Source: Nitrospirota bacterium (lineage in GTDB: Bacteria > JACPQY01). From it: 33,631 bases of DNA. The DNA lies in the NCBI GenBank assembly GCA_016180645.1, contig JACPAV010000037.1, positions 1-33,631 of the forward strand. The letters run 5' to 3'. This document shows positions 15,559-23,349 of the stretch, in pieces. Made by a program: the position numbers and the translations under genes. The notes beneath the pieces are model-generated. The model saw only the letters and a list, made by a program, of their open reading frames with translations. It was not told where the DNA came from and ran no database searches. The stretch's first letter is position 1; each line of letters begins with the position of its first letter.

Positions 15559-16419
15559 ATGGCAATGCGAATAAACGACGATTCACCGGCGATCGGGGCA
15601 CGGAACAACATCAATCGGAACTTCGGAGCGGCCAATCTCAACATAGGCCGGCTGTCCTCCGGCAACAGAATCCAGCGGGCAGGTGACGATCCCGCGAATC
15701 TCGTCATCTCGCAGCGATTGAAGGCGGACATCGTTTCGCAGGACACCGCGATCCAAAACATCAACCAGGCCGCCCCCCAGCTTCAAACGGCGGACAGTGC
15801 TTTGTCCTCACAGCAGGATATCCTGGTCCGTCAGCGCGAGTTGGCCATGCAGGCCGCCAACGGCACGACCGACGATGCCGCTCGGTCCGCGCTGAATAAT
15901 GAATTCCAGCAACTTGGCCAGGAGTTCGATCGGGTCGCCAATACGACGGAAGTGGGCGGCAACACTCTGGCGAACGGGGGAACGGTCAGCGTCCAAGCCG
16001 GCACCACTGCCGGAGCTGAAAGCCAAGTGAATGCTACTATTCCTCAATCGACGACGGCAACGCGCGGCGCCGACCCGGCGGCGGCTCCCCCGATCACCGC
16101 ACTCAGCACACAAGATCTTTCAAGTCAGGCCAATGCTCAGGAAGCTCTACGATCCATCGACACTGCGATGAACCAGATTTCGATCGACCGGGGCAATCTC
16201 GGAGCATCGATCAACAGGTTGGAAGTCGGCCAGCGCAATCTGGAGAACCAGAACGTCAACACGAGGGCGGCCAACAGCCAGATTGCCGACACGGACTTTG
16301 CGAACGAGGTGGCCGCGCTCACCCGAAACAAGATCGTGGGCCGCGCGGGCATCGCCGCCGCGGCGCAGTTCAACAACCTCCGCGGCAGCGCCCTCCGCCT
16401 CATGGGCGGCGGCGGGTAG
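15559..16419 (+). CDS. fliC: Flagellin
   Basis: Subunit of the flagellar filament, exported by the flagellar type III system. The 286 residues keep the two conserved ends: the N-terminal D0/D1 helices (INRNFGAANLNIGRLSSGNR, then AGDDPANLVISQRLKADI, then LVRQRELAMQAANGT) and the C-terminal D1/D0 helices (AIDT-like helix SIDTAMNQIS, then NRLEVGQRNLENQNVNTRAA, then DTDFANEVAALTRNKI). Only about 45 variable residues (140-185, rich in Ala, Thr, Ser) lie between, so the surface domains D2/D3 are essentially absent. A good ribosome-binding site (GGGAGG) precedes the ATG. No other filament or chaperone gene is nearby. The end of the protein is a Gly-rich MGGGG rather than the usual Leu-rich tail. Confidence 0.93.
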   Translation: MAMRINDDSPAIGARNNINRNFGAANLNIGRLSSGNRIQRAGDDPANLVISQRLKADIVSQDTAIQNINQAAPQLQTADSALSSQQDILVRQRELAMQAANGTTDDAARSALNNEFQQLGQEFDRVANTTEVGGNTLANGGTVSVQAGTTAGAESQVNATIPQSTTATRGADPAAAPPITALSTQDLSSQANAQEALRSIDTAMNQISIDRGNLGASINRLEVGQRNLENQNVNTRAANSQIADTDFANEVAALTRNKIVGRAGIAAAAQFNNLRGSALRLMGGGG

Positions 16420-16433
16420 ACCCCATAAACCTT

Positions 16434-16477
16434 CCTATCGCCGTCCTTGGAGCGTAGCGGAAAGGGCGGCGGGTAGG
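16434..16477 (+). terminator. Strong hairpin after flagellin, terminator-like but without T-run
   Basis: CCTATCGCCGTCC (16434-16446) pairs with GGGCGGCGGGTAGG (16464-16477) through about 13 pairs with one bulged G and two G-T pairs, closing a 17-base loop. It begins 14 bp after the flagellin stop. The lack of a T-run argues against intrinsic termination; it may protect the 3' end of an abundant message or be part of a REP-like repeat. Confidence 0.4.
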
Positions 16478-16512
16478 CCTTCCGGACTATTCATTTGATT
16501 TCCGCGCCTACC
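16472..16512. repeat. Paired GGTAGGC / GCCTACC repeat between flagellin and holA
   Basis: GGTAGGC (16472-16478) and GCCTACC (16506-16512) are perfect inverted copies 27 bp apart. The same outer word, GGTAG(G/C)C facing GGCTACC, bounds every unit of the array at 33067-33487, where it carries the GTAG tetranucleotide known from REP sequences. The interior differs, so this is a diverged or different family member. Confidence 0.45.
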
Positions 16513-16525
16513 GCTCCATGATGGG

Positions 16526-17449
16526 GTGGTGCACGCCGCTGAATTCCTCGCGTCCCTCGCCCGGGCCTCGACCCTGAAGCGGGTTTACTTTTTCTTCGGC
16601 GAAGAATCGTATTTCTTCCGGATCGGCCTCGGGGAACTGAAGAAACGCTTCTTGCCCGACATCGTTCCCGCCGTCGAGCACGTCAAGTTCGACTTCTCAC
16701 TCACGCGCATGCTCGCGCACCTGACGACCACCGGTCTGTGGTCGGGTAAACGCATGGCGCTCCTGTACGGGGCCGAATCGCTGGCCAAGAAAGACCACAA
16801 GACCCTCGGAGAATATTGCGGCGCCCCGGCGCCCGATTCGCTCCTCATCATTCGGGACGAAGGATGGGAAGTCCCTTCCTGGCTTAAAGCGGGCGCAAAC
16901 GTTGAAGTCGTTCAGTGCAAGCCCGTGCGTGGAGCCGATCTTGGAACGTGGGTGGACCGTCTCCTCACCGAGCACGGCGTCCGTTTGGACCCCGAGGCCA
17001 GGGATTGGCTGATCGATCGGGCGGGAAACTCGCTGACGGAGATCGACCAGTGCGCGAGAAGGATTTCGTGGGTGCAGTCGGAAGCGACCAAGCCGTTGGG
17101 CATTGAAGACATCCGCGATTGCGTGGCCGATACCGCGGAGCGCACCGCGTATCAACTGGGTGAAGCGGTGGTCAGACGCCAGGCCCCCGCCGCCCTCCTC
17201 TCCCTGGAAAAATTGATCGAATGGGCCGATTCGCCACTCATGGTCATCGGCGGCTTGGCCGGCTACGTTCGACGCGAAATAGCGCCGCCGAAAAATGCGT
17301 GGCGAAGTTCCGGTCCCTCGATTTCCGGTGAGGAAGGTCTTCGACTCCTGTCGATTCTGGCGAAACTGGATTCCGAGGTGAAAAGCAGCCGGCTGTCCGA
17401 CGCTATCTTGATGCGGCGGGCGCTGTTTTCTCTGCTAGAAACGCGTTGA
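16526..17449 (+). CDS. holA: DNA polymerase III subunit delta
   Basis: Clamp-loader subunit that opens the beta sliding clamp. The 307-residue protein has the AAA+-like layout of HolA without a Walker A: N-terminal YFFFGEESYFFRIGLGEL, then the clamp-contacting region, LLIIRDEGWEVPSWLK for strand 4 of the core, RAGNSLTEIDQCARRI near 168-183 (family block GNDL..I..EL.KL) and a C-terminal helical collar ending LFSLLE. The start is GTG at 16526, with a second GTG next to it; the nearby ATG codons at 16518 and 16521 are in another frame. The 3' end overlaps the convergent rpsT by 47 bp. Confidence 0.88.
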   Translation: MVHAAEFLASLARASTLKRVYFFFGEESYFFRIGLGELKKRFLPDIVPAVEHVKFDFSLTRMLAHLTTTGLWSGKRMALLYGAESLAKKDHKTLGEYCGAPAPDSLLIIRDEGWEVPSWLKAGANVEVVQCKPVRGADLGTWVDRLLTEHGVRLDPEARDWLIDRAGNSLTEIDQCARRISWVQSEATKPLGIEDIRDCVADTAERTAYQLGEAVVRRQAPAALLSLEKLIEWADSPLMVIGGLAGYVRREIAPPKNAWRSSGPSISGEEGLRLLSILAKLDSEVKSSRLSDAILMRRALFSLLETR

Positions 17450-17696
17450 ATCGGCGGACGAGGCGGGAGACTCGCCGGTTGGCCTCGTTCCGGTGGATCA
17501 CCCCGCGCGAGGCGGTGTGCTGGATCCGGGCGACGGCTTCGCCCAGAAGTGTCTTGGCTTTTTCCGACTCCTTTTCCTCGATGGCCCGGAGAACGGCTTT
17601 CACGGATCGCATCATGTGGGACAGGTGATAGAGATTCCGCGCCCTCCGGTTCTTGATCTTCCGGAGCTCTTTGATCGGCGATGCATGCCTGGCCAT
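17403..17696 (-). CDS. rpsT: 30S ribosomal protein S20
   Basis: Primary 16S rRNA-binding protein of the small subunit. The 97 residues are very basic and helical and match the S20 plan: KELRKIKNRRARNLYHLSHM at the N-terminus, alternating AIEEKESEKAKTLLGEAVARI, then HTASRGVIHRNEANRRVSRL, the strongly conserved block. It is about ten residues longer than E. coli S20. S20 next to holA is a common pairing, though here the two are convergent and their last 47 bp overlap, so each message is antisense to the other's 3' end. It lies 137 bp after secA, beyond a palindromic repeat. Confidence 0.93.
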   Translation of the reverse strand: MARHASPIKELRKIKNRRARNLYHLSHMMRSVKAVLRAIEEKESEKAKTLLGEAVARIQHTASRGVIHRNEANRRVSRLVRRFNAFLAEKTAPAASR

Positions 17697-17741
17697 GACG
17701 CGGTCTTATAGCGGAGTGTGGCGCCAAATGCAAGTGTAGCG

Positions 17742-17832
17742 AATCGTAATCCCGTGAAACCGCGAATCGTGAACGGGAAGGAACTTGGAAGAAGGCTCTT
17801 TCGGGATCACGGGCTCACCGGCTCACGACTTC
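17742..17832. repeat. REP-like palindromic element B between secA and rpsT
   Basis: The left part AATCGTAATCCCGTGAAACC (17742-17761) is nearly the same as the left part of element A beside livH, and the right part CGGGATCACGGGCTCAC (17802-17818) matches its right part. ATCCCGTGA and the later GGGATCACGGG can pair. The spacing between the halves differs from element A, so the family has a variable middle. It ends two bases before the secA stop. Confidence 0.65.
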
Positions 17833-17833
17833 G

Positions 17834-20647
17834 TCACGCCCCGTGGCACTTCTTGTACTTCTTGCCGCTCCCGCAAGGGCAGGAATCGTTTCGCCCCACC
17901 TTGGGAAGCTCGCGCTTGACGGTCGTCACCTTGGGCGGGGGGCCCGGCCTTCGGGCGCCGATGGGAATGGGCCCGGCGGCCGGCCCGGGTTGAGCGGCGA
18001 CTACCGGCACCGGAGCGCTCTCCGAGGCGCCCGGATGGGATTCCATCGTTTGCATCGGTCTCGACATCGCGGCGGGAAGGCGGATCTCCTCCTTCTCGGG
18101 GACTCGCACTTGGACCTTGAAGAGCTTTTCCACCGAATCCATCGCGAATCGCTCCATCATGTCGGAGAACATGTCGAACGCCTCCCTTTGATACTCACGC
18201 AGGGGGTCCTTCTGGCCGTACCCGCGGAGCCCAATGCCGTCCTTCAGGTGGTCCATACTGAGCAGGTGGTCCTTCCATAGCTGATTGATCGTGCTGAGCA
18301 GGATGTACCGTTCCAGTTGGCGCATGATCGGGGTGCCCGTCTCGGTCTCTTTCTGTTCATAGCGCTTGGAGACGAGTTCCGTCAGCACCTCGATGGCCGC
18401 ATCGAGACCCTGGAGTTCATCCGGGTTGATCTGCGAATCCGTGTGGACGTCACATTGTTTGAAGAGCATCTTCCGCAGCCCGTCGACATCCCACTGATCG
18501 CGCCCGCCCTTCTCCGGGATGTACTGCGGCACGATGATATCGAGGGTGTCCTCCGTGAGTTTCACGACTTCATCCTTCAGATTCGGCTCGCCGAGGAGCT
18601 TCCGGCGGTAGGTGTAGACAACTTCCCGCTGCTTGTTCATGACATCGTCATACTCCAAGAGGTGCTTGCGGATATCGAAGTTATGCGCCTCGACTTTCTT
18701 CTGGGCCGTTTCGATGGCGCGGGTGACCCAGGGGTGTTCGATCGGCTCATCGTCCGGCAGTCCGAAGCGCTCCATGATGCTGCGAACGCGGTCCGACGCG
18801 AAGATCCGCATGAGGTCGTCTTCGAGGGAAAGATAAAAACGGGAGGATCCCGGATCGCCCTGCCGGCCGGATCGGCCGCGGAGCTGATTGTCGATGCGCC
18901 GCGCCTCGTGCCGCTCCGTTCCGATGATGTGTAGCCCGCCGGCGGCCACCACCTCCTCGCGTTCCTTCGCGCACTGTTCGCGATACTTGGCGATGATCTC
19001 GTCCCTTTCCTCGGGGGAGGCGCTGGGTTTCATCACCGTGAGCGCCAGCATCTCCGGATTTCCTCCGAGGACGATGTCGGTGCCGCGGCCCGCCATATTG
19101 GTGGATATCGTCACCGCCGCCTTCCGCCCGGCTTGGGCGATGATCTCGGCCTCCCTCTCATGCTGCTTGGCGTTGAGAACGTTGTGCTTGATGCCGTCGC
19201 GTTTCAGCATTCCGGCAAGGTGTTCCGACTTCTCAATCGATATCGTGCCGACCAGCACCGGCTGGCCCTTCGCGTGAACGTCTTTGATCTCGCCGACGAT
19301 CGCGTTGAACTTCCCTTTCTCGTTCTTGTACACGAGATCGGCGTAGTCCTGCCGGACCATCGGCCGGTGCGTCGGGATGGTGATGACCTCCAGGTTGTAA
19401 ATCTGCTCGAATTCGGAGGCTTCGGTCGCGGCTGTGCCGGTCATCCCCGCGAGCTTGTCGTACATGCGGAAATAGTTTTGAAAGGTGATCGTGGCGAGCG
19501 TCTGGTTCTCGCGCTCGATCTTGAGCGACTCTTTCGCCTCGACGGCCTGATGGAGCCCCTCGCTCCAGCGGCGGCCCGGCATGAGCCGCCCGGTGAATTC
19601 ATCCACGATCAGCACCTTGCCGTCCTTCACCACGTAATCCACGTCCAGCTTGAACAATTCGTGAGCCTTGAGGGCCTGATTGACGTGGTGAACGATCTCG
19701 ATGTGGTTCGGATCGTACAGGTTTTCGACGTTCAGCATTTTTTCGACTTTTCCGATGCCCTCCTCGGTGAGCATGACGCTACGGGCTTTTTCATCGACCG
19801 TGTAATCGCCGGTATACGTCTTGGTGCCGTCTTCTTGCTTGGTCTCCTCGCCCTTCGTGAGTCGGGGGATGATCCGATCGACCGTATAGTATTTATCGGT
19901 GCTGTCCTCGGCGGGTCCCGAGATGATGAGCGGTGTGCGCGCTTCATCCACAAGGATCGAGTCCACTTCGTCCACGATCGCGAAGTTCAACTCCCGCTGA
20001 ACGTATTCCTCGATGGAATATTTCATGTTGTCCCGGAGGTAGTCGAACCCGAACTCGTTATTCGTCCCGTAGGTGATGTCCGCCCCGTAGGCCTCCTTGC
20101 GCGAGCAGGGCTGGAGCCTCACGCCGAACTTGCCCTGTTTGGGGTCCCATTTGAGCCGGAAGGAGGCCTCGTGTTGGATGACGCCGACCTCCAAACCCAA
20201 CGCGAGATAGATCGGACCCATCCACTGGGCGTCGCGCCGGGCGAGGTAGTCGTTCACGGTGATGAGATGGGCCCCAAGGCCGGTGAGGGCGTTGAGATAG
20301 ATGGGCAGCGTGGCCACGAGCGTCTTCCCTTCTCCCGTTTTCATTTCCGCGATTTTGCCCCGATGGAGGACGATCCCGCCGATGAGCTGGACATCGAAGT
20401 GCCGCAGCCCGATGAAGCGCCGGGAAACTTCGCGGACCGTGGCGAAGGCCTCCGGCAGAATGGCATCGATCTCCTCGCCCTTTTCGATCCGTCCTTTCAG
20501 CTTGGCCGTCTGGGCGGCCAGGGCTTCATCGTTGAGCTGGGAAAGAGTCGGCTCAAGGGCGTTGACCTCGCGCACCAGCGGCCAAAGGCCGCGGACGTAC
20601 CGCTCGGTCTTCGTCTTGAATATTTTTTCGAGGATCCAACGCATCAT
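17834..20647 (-). CDS. secA: Preprotein translocase ATPase SecA
   Basis: Motor that pushes unfolded preproteins through SecYEG. The 937 residues are typical for a Gram-negative SecA. Visible: [20 protein letters not shown] (Walker A), [34 protein letters not shown] (Walker B and preprotein crosslinking domain), [49 protein letters not shown], the helical scaffold ending [19 protein letters not shown], a Pro/Ala-rich linker and a C-terminal zinc tail [15 protein letters not shown] with the CxCx8CH ligands that bind SecB and lipid. Two ATG codons stand at 20647 and 20644. It follows aroF by 78 bp and is likely transcribed with it. Confidence 0.97.
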   Translation of the reverse strand: MMRWILEKIFKTKTERYVRGLWPLVREVNALEPTLSQLNDEALAAQTAKLKGRIEKGEEIDAILPEAFATVREVSRRFIGLRHFDVQLIGGIVLHRGKIAEMKTGEGKTLVATLPIYLNALTGLGAHLITVNDYLARRDAQWMGPIYLALGLEVGVIQHEASFRLKWDPKQGKFGVRLQPCSRKEAYGADITYGTNNEFGFDYLRDNMKYSIEEYVQRELNFAIVDEVDSILVDEARTPLIISGPAEDSTDKYYTVDRIIPRLTKGEETKQEDGTKTYTGDYTVDEKARSVMLTEEGIGKVEKMLNVENLYDPNHIEIVHHVNQALKAHELFKLDVDYVVKDGKVLIVDEFTGRLMPGRRWSEGLHQAVEAKESLKIERENQTLATITFQNYFRMYDKLAGMTGTAATEASEFEQIYNLEVITIPTHRPMVRQDYADLVYKNEKGKFNAIVGEIKDVHAKGQPVLVGTISIEKSEHLAGMLKRDGIKHNVLNAKQHEREAEIIAQAGRKAAVTISTNMAGRGTDIVLGGNPEMLALTVMKPSASPEERDEIIAKYREQCAKEREEVVAAGGLHIIGTERHEARRIDNQLRGRSGRQGDPGSSRFYLSLEDDLMRIFASDRVRSIMERFGLPDDEPIEHPWVTRAIETAQKKVEAHNFDIRKHLLEYDDVMNKQREVVYTYRRKLLGEPNLKDEVVKLTEDTLDIIVPQYIPEKGGRDQWDVDGLRKMLFKQCDVHTDSQINPDELQGLDAAIEVLTELVSKRYEQKETETGTPIMRQLERYILLSTINQLWKDHLLSMDHLKDGIGLRGYGQKDPLREYQREAFDMFSDMMERFAMDSVEKLFKVQVRVPEKEEIRLPAAMSRPMQTMESHPGASESAPVPVVAAQPGPAAGPIPIGARRPGPPPKVTTVKRELPKVGRNDSCPCGSGKKYKKCHGA

Positions 20648-20725
20648 GGCGCGGTCACCATTCTACGGGAGGGTCTGGCGAAATGCCATGCGCCGAGGGG
20701 ACGGAGAAGGCCCGCGGGACGGGCG

Positions 20726-21745
20726 CTAAATGCGCCGGCCGGCGGCTTCGGCAAACTTTCGCAGCTCCGCCATCAGCAACGCGAATTTCTTCGGCTTGAG
20801 GGATTGTCCGCCGTCGCTCAGTGCCTTGTCGGGCTGATTGTGAACCTCGATAATGAGCCCGTCCGCGCCGCAGGCCACGGCCGCCTTCGCCATGGGGGAG
20901 ACGTACTGCCAGTACCCCGTGCCGTGGCTCGGATCCACAATCACGGGCAGGTGCGTCTTCTCCTGAAGGACGGGGACCGCATTGAGATCCAAGGTGTTGC
21001 GGGTCGACGTCTCGAACGTCCGGATTCCGCGTTCACACAGAATGACGTTTTCATTGCCGCCCGAAAGCACGTACTCGGCGCACAAGAGAAACTCCTGAAT
21101 CGTGGTCGACAGTCCTCTTTTCAACAGGACGGGTTTCTTCGCCTTGCCGAGCACTTTGAGGAGCGCAAAGTTCTGGGCGTTTCGCGCGCCCACTTGAATC
21201 ACATCCGAATACTCTTCGAACAACGAAGCATCCGCAGGATCCACAATTTCGGTCACGATGGGCAGCCCCGTCTTCTCCCTGGCCTTCGCGAGCAACTTGA
21301 GACCTTCTTCCTCCAAACCCTGGAACGCGAACGGAGATGTTCGCGGTTTGAAGGCCCCTCCACGGAGGAACCGGGCCCCGGCTTTCTTGACTTCCTCGGC
21401 GACCCCGATGATCTGCTCCTGACTTTCGACGGAACAGGGGCCTGCGATCACGGCAATCTCGTTCCCGCCCAATTGAACGCCGTTGATACGGATCGGTGTG
21501 CGTTCTTTCTTGTATTCCTTGGAGGCCAGCTTGAAGGGTTCCAGGATAAGGACGACCTTTTCCACGCCGTTGAGCTGTTCCAGCGACTCCTTGGCGGTGG
21601 CCTTTCCCCGCTCATCACCCACGGCGGCAATGACCGTCCGCTCCACCCCCGTGATCAAATGGGGGGTGTAACCCAGTTCGACAACTTTTTGGCGGACGGC
21701 CTCGACCTTTTCGCGCGAGGCGCCCTTTTGCATGACTACGACCAT
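20726..21745 (-). CDS. aroF: 3-deoxy-7-phosphoheptulonate (DAHP) synthase, type I-beta
   Basis: First step of the shikimate pathway: phosphoenolpyruvate plus erythrose 4-phosphate give DAHP. The 339-residue protein has an N-terminal ferredoxin-like domain (about 1-70, with [18 protein letters not shown]) as found in feedback-regulated I-beta enzymes. The barrel follows: [82 protein letters not shown] and the metal-binding [21 protein letters not shown] strong AAGGAGA ribosome-binding site is six bases from the ATG. It is the first gene of the aroF-secA-rpsT group. Confidence 0.95.
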   Translation of the reverse strand: MVVVMQKGASREKVEAVRQKVVELGYTPHLITGVERTVIAAVGDERGKATAKESLEQLNGVEKVVLILEPFKLASKEYKKERTPIRINGVQLGGNEIAVIAGPCSVESQEQIIGVAEEVKKAGARFLRGGAFKPRTSPFAFQGLEEEGLKLLAKAREKTGLPIVTEIVDPADASLFEEYSDVIQVGARNAQNFALLKVLGKAKKPVLLKRGLSTTIQEFLLCAEYVLSGGNENVILCERGIRTFETSTRNTLDLNAVPVLQEKTHLPVIVDPSHGTGYWQYVSPMAKAAVACGADGLIIEVHNQPDKALSDGGQSLKPKKFALLMAELRKFAEAAGRRI

Positions 21746-21775
21746 GGGTGGATCTCCTTCGACATGGAAGCGTAC

Positions 21776-21804
21776 ATTATAGGTTTGTCTCCCCGCCGAA
21801 TCAA
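21776..21804 (-). promoter_or_regulatory. Sigma70 promoter of aroF-secA-rpsT
   Basis: On the minus strand TTGATT (21804-21799), 17 nt, then a perfect TATAAT (21781-21776). The start near 21769 leaves about 24 nt of leader carrying AAGGAGA before the aroF ATG at 21745. Unlike several other promoters in the window, this one gives a conventional leadered message. Confidence 0.75.
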
Positions 21805-21811
21805 ATCAAGT

Positions 21812-21839
21812 TTGTCATGAGGTCGCCCCGTGCTAAACT
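21812..21839 (+). promoter_or_regulatory. Candidate leaderless promoter of the 92-residue protein gene
   Basis: TTGTCA (21812-21817, five of six consensus bases), 16 nt, TAAACT (21834-21839, four of six), seven bases, then ATG at 21847. It is back to back with the aroF promoter. GGAGG directly abuts the ATG, too close to work as a Shine-Dalgarno sequence for it. Confidence 0.45.
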
Positions 21840-21846
21840 TTGGAGG

Positions 21847-22125
21847 ATGGAGGTTCCCCAGCGCTTGACTCAATTGGAGAAGGACCTCACGCTCCTCCTT
21901 CGGCAGTACGATCAATACCTCAACGGCGGGGAGCAGATGGAACCGCTGACCCTCCTCGGCAAGGTGGAACGCGAGGTCCTGGCGTTGTCGCACCTGCCCA
22001 CCATGAACACGAGCCAGCGTTTCCGATTGAACACGCTCACGTCCCGGTTCTACACCAACCGGAACCGGTGGCGGAAAATTCTCCGAGACCGGGAGGCCAA
22101 AGCCGCCGATGAGCCACAAGCGTGA
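21847..22125 (+). CDS. Small conserved protein, resembling the MXAN_5187 C-terminal-type domain
   Basis: A 92-residue, charged, mostly helical protein with no signal or membrane segment. The pattern of a Leu/Glu helix (LTQLEKDLTLLLRQYDQYL), a Pro-bearing turn, then NTSQRFRLNTLTSRFYTNRN followed by WRKILRDRE resembles a small domain seen in myxobacterial proteins such as MXAN_5187. This is from memory of the pattern and not a search result. I prefer ATG 21847 because the promoter-like boxes and the start of the helix fit it; an in-frame ATG at 21817 would add ten residues. The gene is divergent from aroF and is followed by the RAYT unit. Its function is unknown. Confidence 0.65.
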   Translation: MEVPQRLTQLEKDLTLLLRQYDQYLNGGEQMEPLTLLGKVEREVLALSHLPTMNTSQRFRLNTLTSRFYTNRNRWRKILRDREAKAADEPQA

Positions 22126-22168
22126 AGCGAGTGGCACTTTCGGCCTTTTCGGCGGACAGAGTGTCGTA

Positions 22169-22194
22169 GGGACGTTGTTAGTATTATTTGTTTA
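22169..22194 (+). repeat. Left inverted repeat of the RAYT unit
   Basis: GGGACGTTGTTAGT followed by ATTATTTGTTTA. It lies 19 bp before the transposase ATG, so it probably forms part of its promoter or leader. GTAG overlaps its first bases (22167-22170), the tetranucleotide recognised in REP/RAYT systems. Confidence 0.7.
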
Positions 22195-22212
22195 TGATAG
22201 AGTGGACGAATC

Positions 22213-23226
22213 ATGCCGCGGATGGCGCGACTGGATACCCCGGGCACCCTGCATCACGTGATGGGACGCGGGATTGTCCGGCAAGCCATCTACACGAACG
22301 ACGGGGACCGCGGAGACTTCTTGGATCGCGTGGGCCGACTGGCGGGGGAGAAGGCATGGGCGGTCTACGCGTGGGCCCTGATTCCGAACCACTTCCACCT
22401 ATTGGTTCGAACGGTGGGGATGCCCCTGTCGCGCAGCATGAGGCGACTAATGACGGGATATGCGGTGTCGTTCAATCTGCGGCATTGTCGGGCGGGGCAC
22501 CTGTTCCAGAACCGATTCAAATCGATTGTGGTGGAGGAGGAGGGTTATTTCCTGGAGTTGGTGCGGTACCTGCATTTGAATCCGCTGCGGGCCGGCGTGG
22601 TGAGGGATATGGAGGAGTTGGACGAGTACCCGTATTCGGGGCACAGCGCGTTAATGGGTCGGGTGGATCGGGAGTGGCAGGATACGGAGTCGGTTTTGAG
22701 TCGATTTGGCTCCCAGGCGGGAAGGGCGCGTTCTCGGTATCGCGAATACGTGGAAGCGGGGAGGGATCAAGGCCGTCGCCCGGAACTTATGGGGGGTGGA
22801 TTGATCCGAAGCGCGGGGGGATGGGAATCCGTGAGGGCCATGAGGAGGGGCCGGGAGGCGTTTTTGTCGGACGAGAGAGTTCTCGGGACGGGTGAATTTG
22901 TGGAGAGGCTGGTTCGTGAGGCGGAGACGTTGGGGGAGACCCGGAGCCGGCTTCAGCGGTCTAGGGTATCCCTGCCGGTGCTCCTGGGTCGCGTATGCAG
23001 GGAGATGGGGGTGTCGGCGGAGGCGGTCTTGGGGGGGAGCCGGAGGCGGGATGTCTCGCGCGTCCGGGCTGTGGTGGCGTACGTGTGGACGGAGCACTTG
23101 GGTCGCAGCGGGAGGGCGCTGGCTCAGGCGCTGGGTGTGAGGCCGGTGTCGATTTGGCACGGCGCCCGGCGCGCGGGGGCGGGGCGCGCAGAGTGGGCGG
23201 GTAAGGTGGCTGGATGGTGCAAATAA
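22213..23226 (+). CDS. REP-associated tyrosine transposase (RAYT, Y1_Tnp/TnpA_REP family)
   Basis: Single-strand DNA transposase related to IS200/IS605 TnpA. The 337-residue protein starts with the family opening MPRMARLDTPGTLHHVMGRG. The HUH metal site is H60-F-H62 in IPNHFHLLV. FQNRFKS near 98-104 and a Tyr-bearing helix (Y112, Y119) leading into LHLNPLRAGVV complete the catalytic domain (1-160). RAYTs of this longer class add a C-terminal region; here residues about 240-330 include LLGRVCREMGVSAEAVLGG and AYVWTEHLGRSGRALAQALG, a DnaA-like helix-turn-helix pattern. Family knowledge links such proteins to the spread of REP palindromes carrying GTAG. The gene appears intact. Confidence 0.93.
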   Translation: MPRMARLDTPGTLHHVMGRGIVRQAIYTNDGDRGDFLDRVGRLAGEKAWAVYAWALIPNHFHLLVRTVGMPLSRSMRRLMTGYAVSFNLRHCRAGHLFQNRFKSIVVEEEGYFLELVRYLHLNPLRAGVVRDMEELDEYPYSGHSALMGRVDREWQDTESVLSRFGSQAGRARSRYREYVEAGRDQGRRPELMGGGLIRSAGGWESVRAMRRGREAFLSDERVLGTGEFVERLVREAETLGETRSRLQRSRVSLPVLLGRVCREMGVSAEAVLGGSRRRDVSRVRAVVAYVWTEHLGRSGRALAQALGVRPVSIWHGARRAGAGRAEWAGKVAGWCK

Positions 23227-23249
23227 ATAATACAACTAACAACGTCCCC
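23221..23249 (-). repeat. Right inverted repeat of the RAYT unit
   Basis: The reverse complement of the left end, with three extra bases (TGT) after GACGTTGTTAGT. It overlaps the last six bases of the transposase gene, including the stop codon, so the element is tightly fitted around the gene. Confidence 0.7.
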
Positions 23250-23306
23250 CCGTCCCAGCTCCGGCGTCCGGGATAGTGTGGGGGACTTCGAGGCTCCCCG
23301 TTCCAC

Positions 23307-23349
23307 TTGACACAGTGCGTCAAAACTGTCATGCATTGCGTCATGACGC
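23307..23349 (+). promoter_or_regulatory. Promoter and operator region of the lytic transglycosylase gene
   Basis: A perfect -35 hexamer TTGACA (23307-23312) is followed 17 nt later by a poor -10 (CATGCA, 23330-23335) and seven bases later by ATG 23343. The word TGCGTCA occurs twice, at 23316-23322 and 23337-23343, exactly 21 bp (two helical turns) apart, and the second copy lies in a perfect palindrome GCGTCATGACGC (23338-23349). This looks like a regulator site placed over the core promoter. Confidence 0.45.

Larger units (their letters stand above)
22169..23249 (+). mobile_element. RAYT transposase unit bounded by inverted repeats
   Basis: The left end reads GGGACGTTGTTAGT and then ATTATTTGTTTA (22169-22194). 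The right end, read on the minus strand, is GGGGACGTTGTTAGT, TGT, then ATTATTTATTT (23249-23221). These ends match over about 25 bp with a 3-bp gap and enclose exactly one gene, a Y1-type transposase. No target-site duplication is visible. Single-copy RAYT genes are usually thought to lack transposon ends, so the bounded unit may itself be a repeat in this genome. Confidence 0.7.

Noticed and set aside
19133-21820. Long (895-codon) open frame antisense to secA and aroF
   Set aside because: It runs across two clearly identified genes on the other strand and has the biased composition of a shadow frame.
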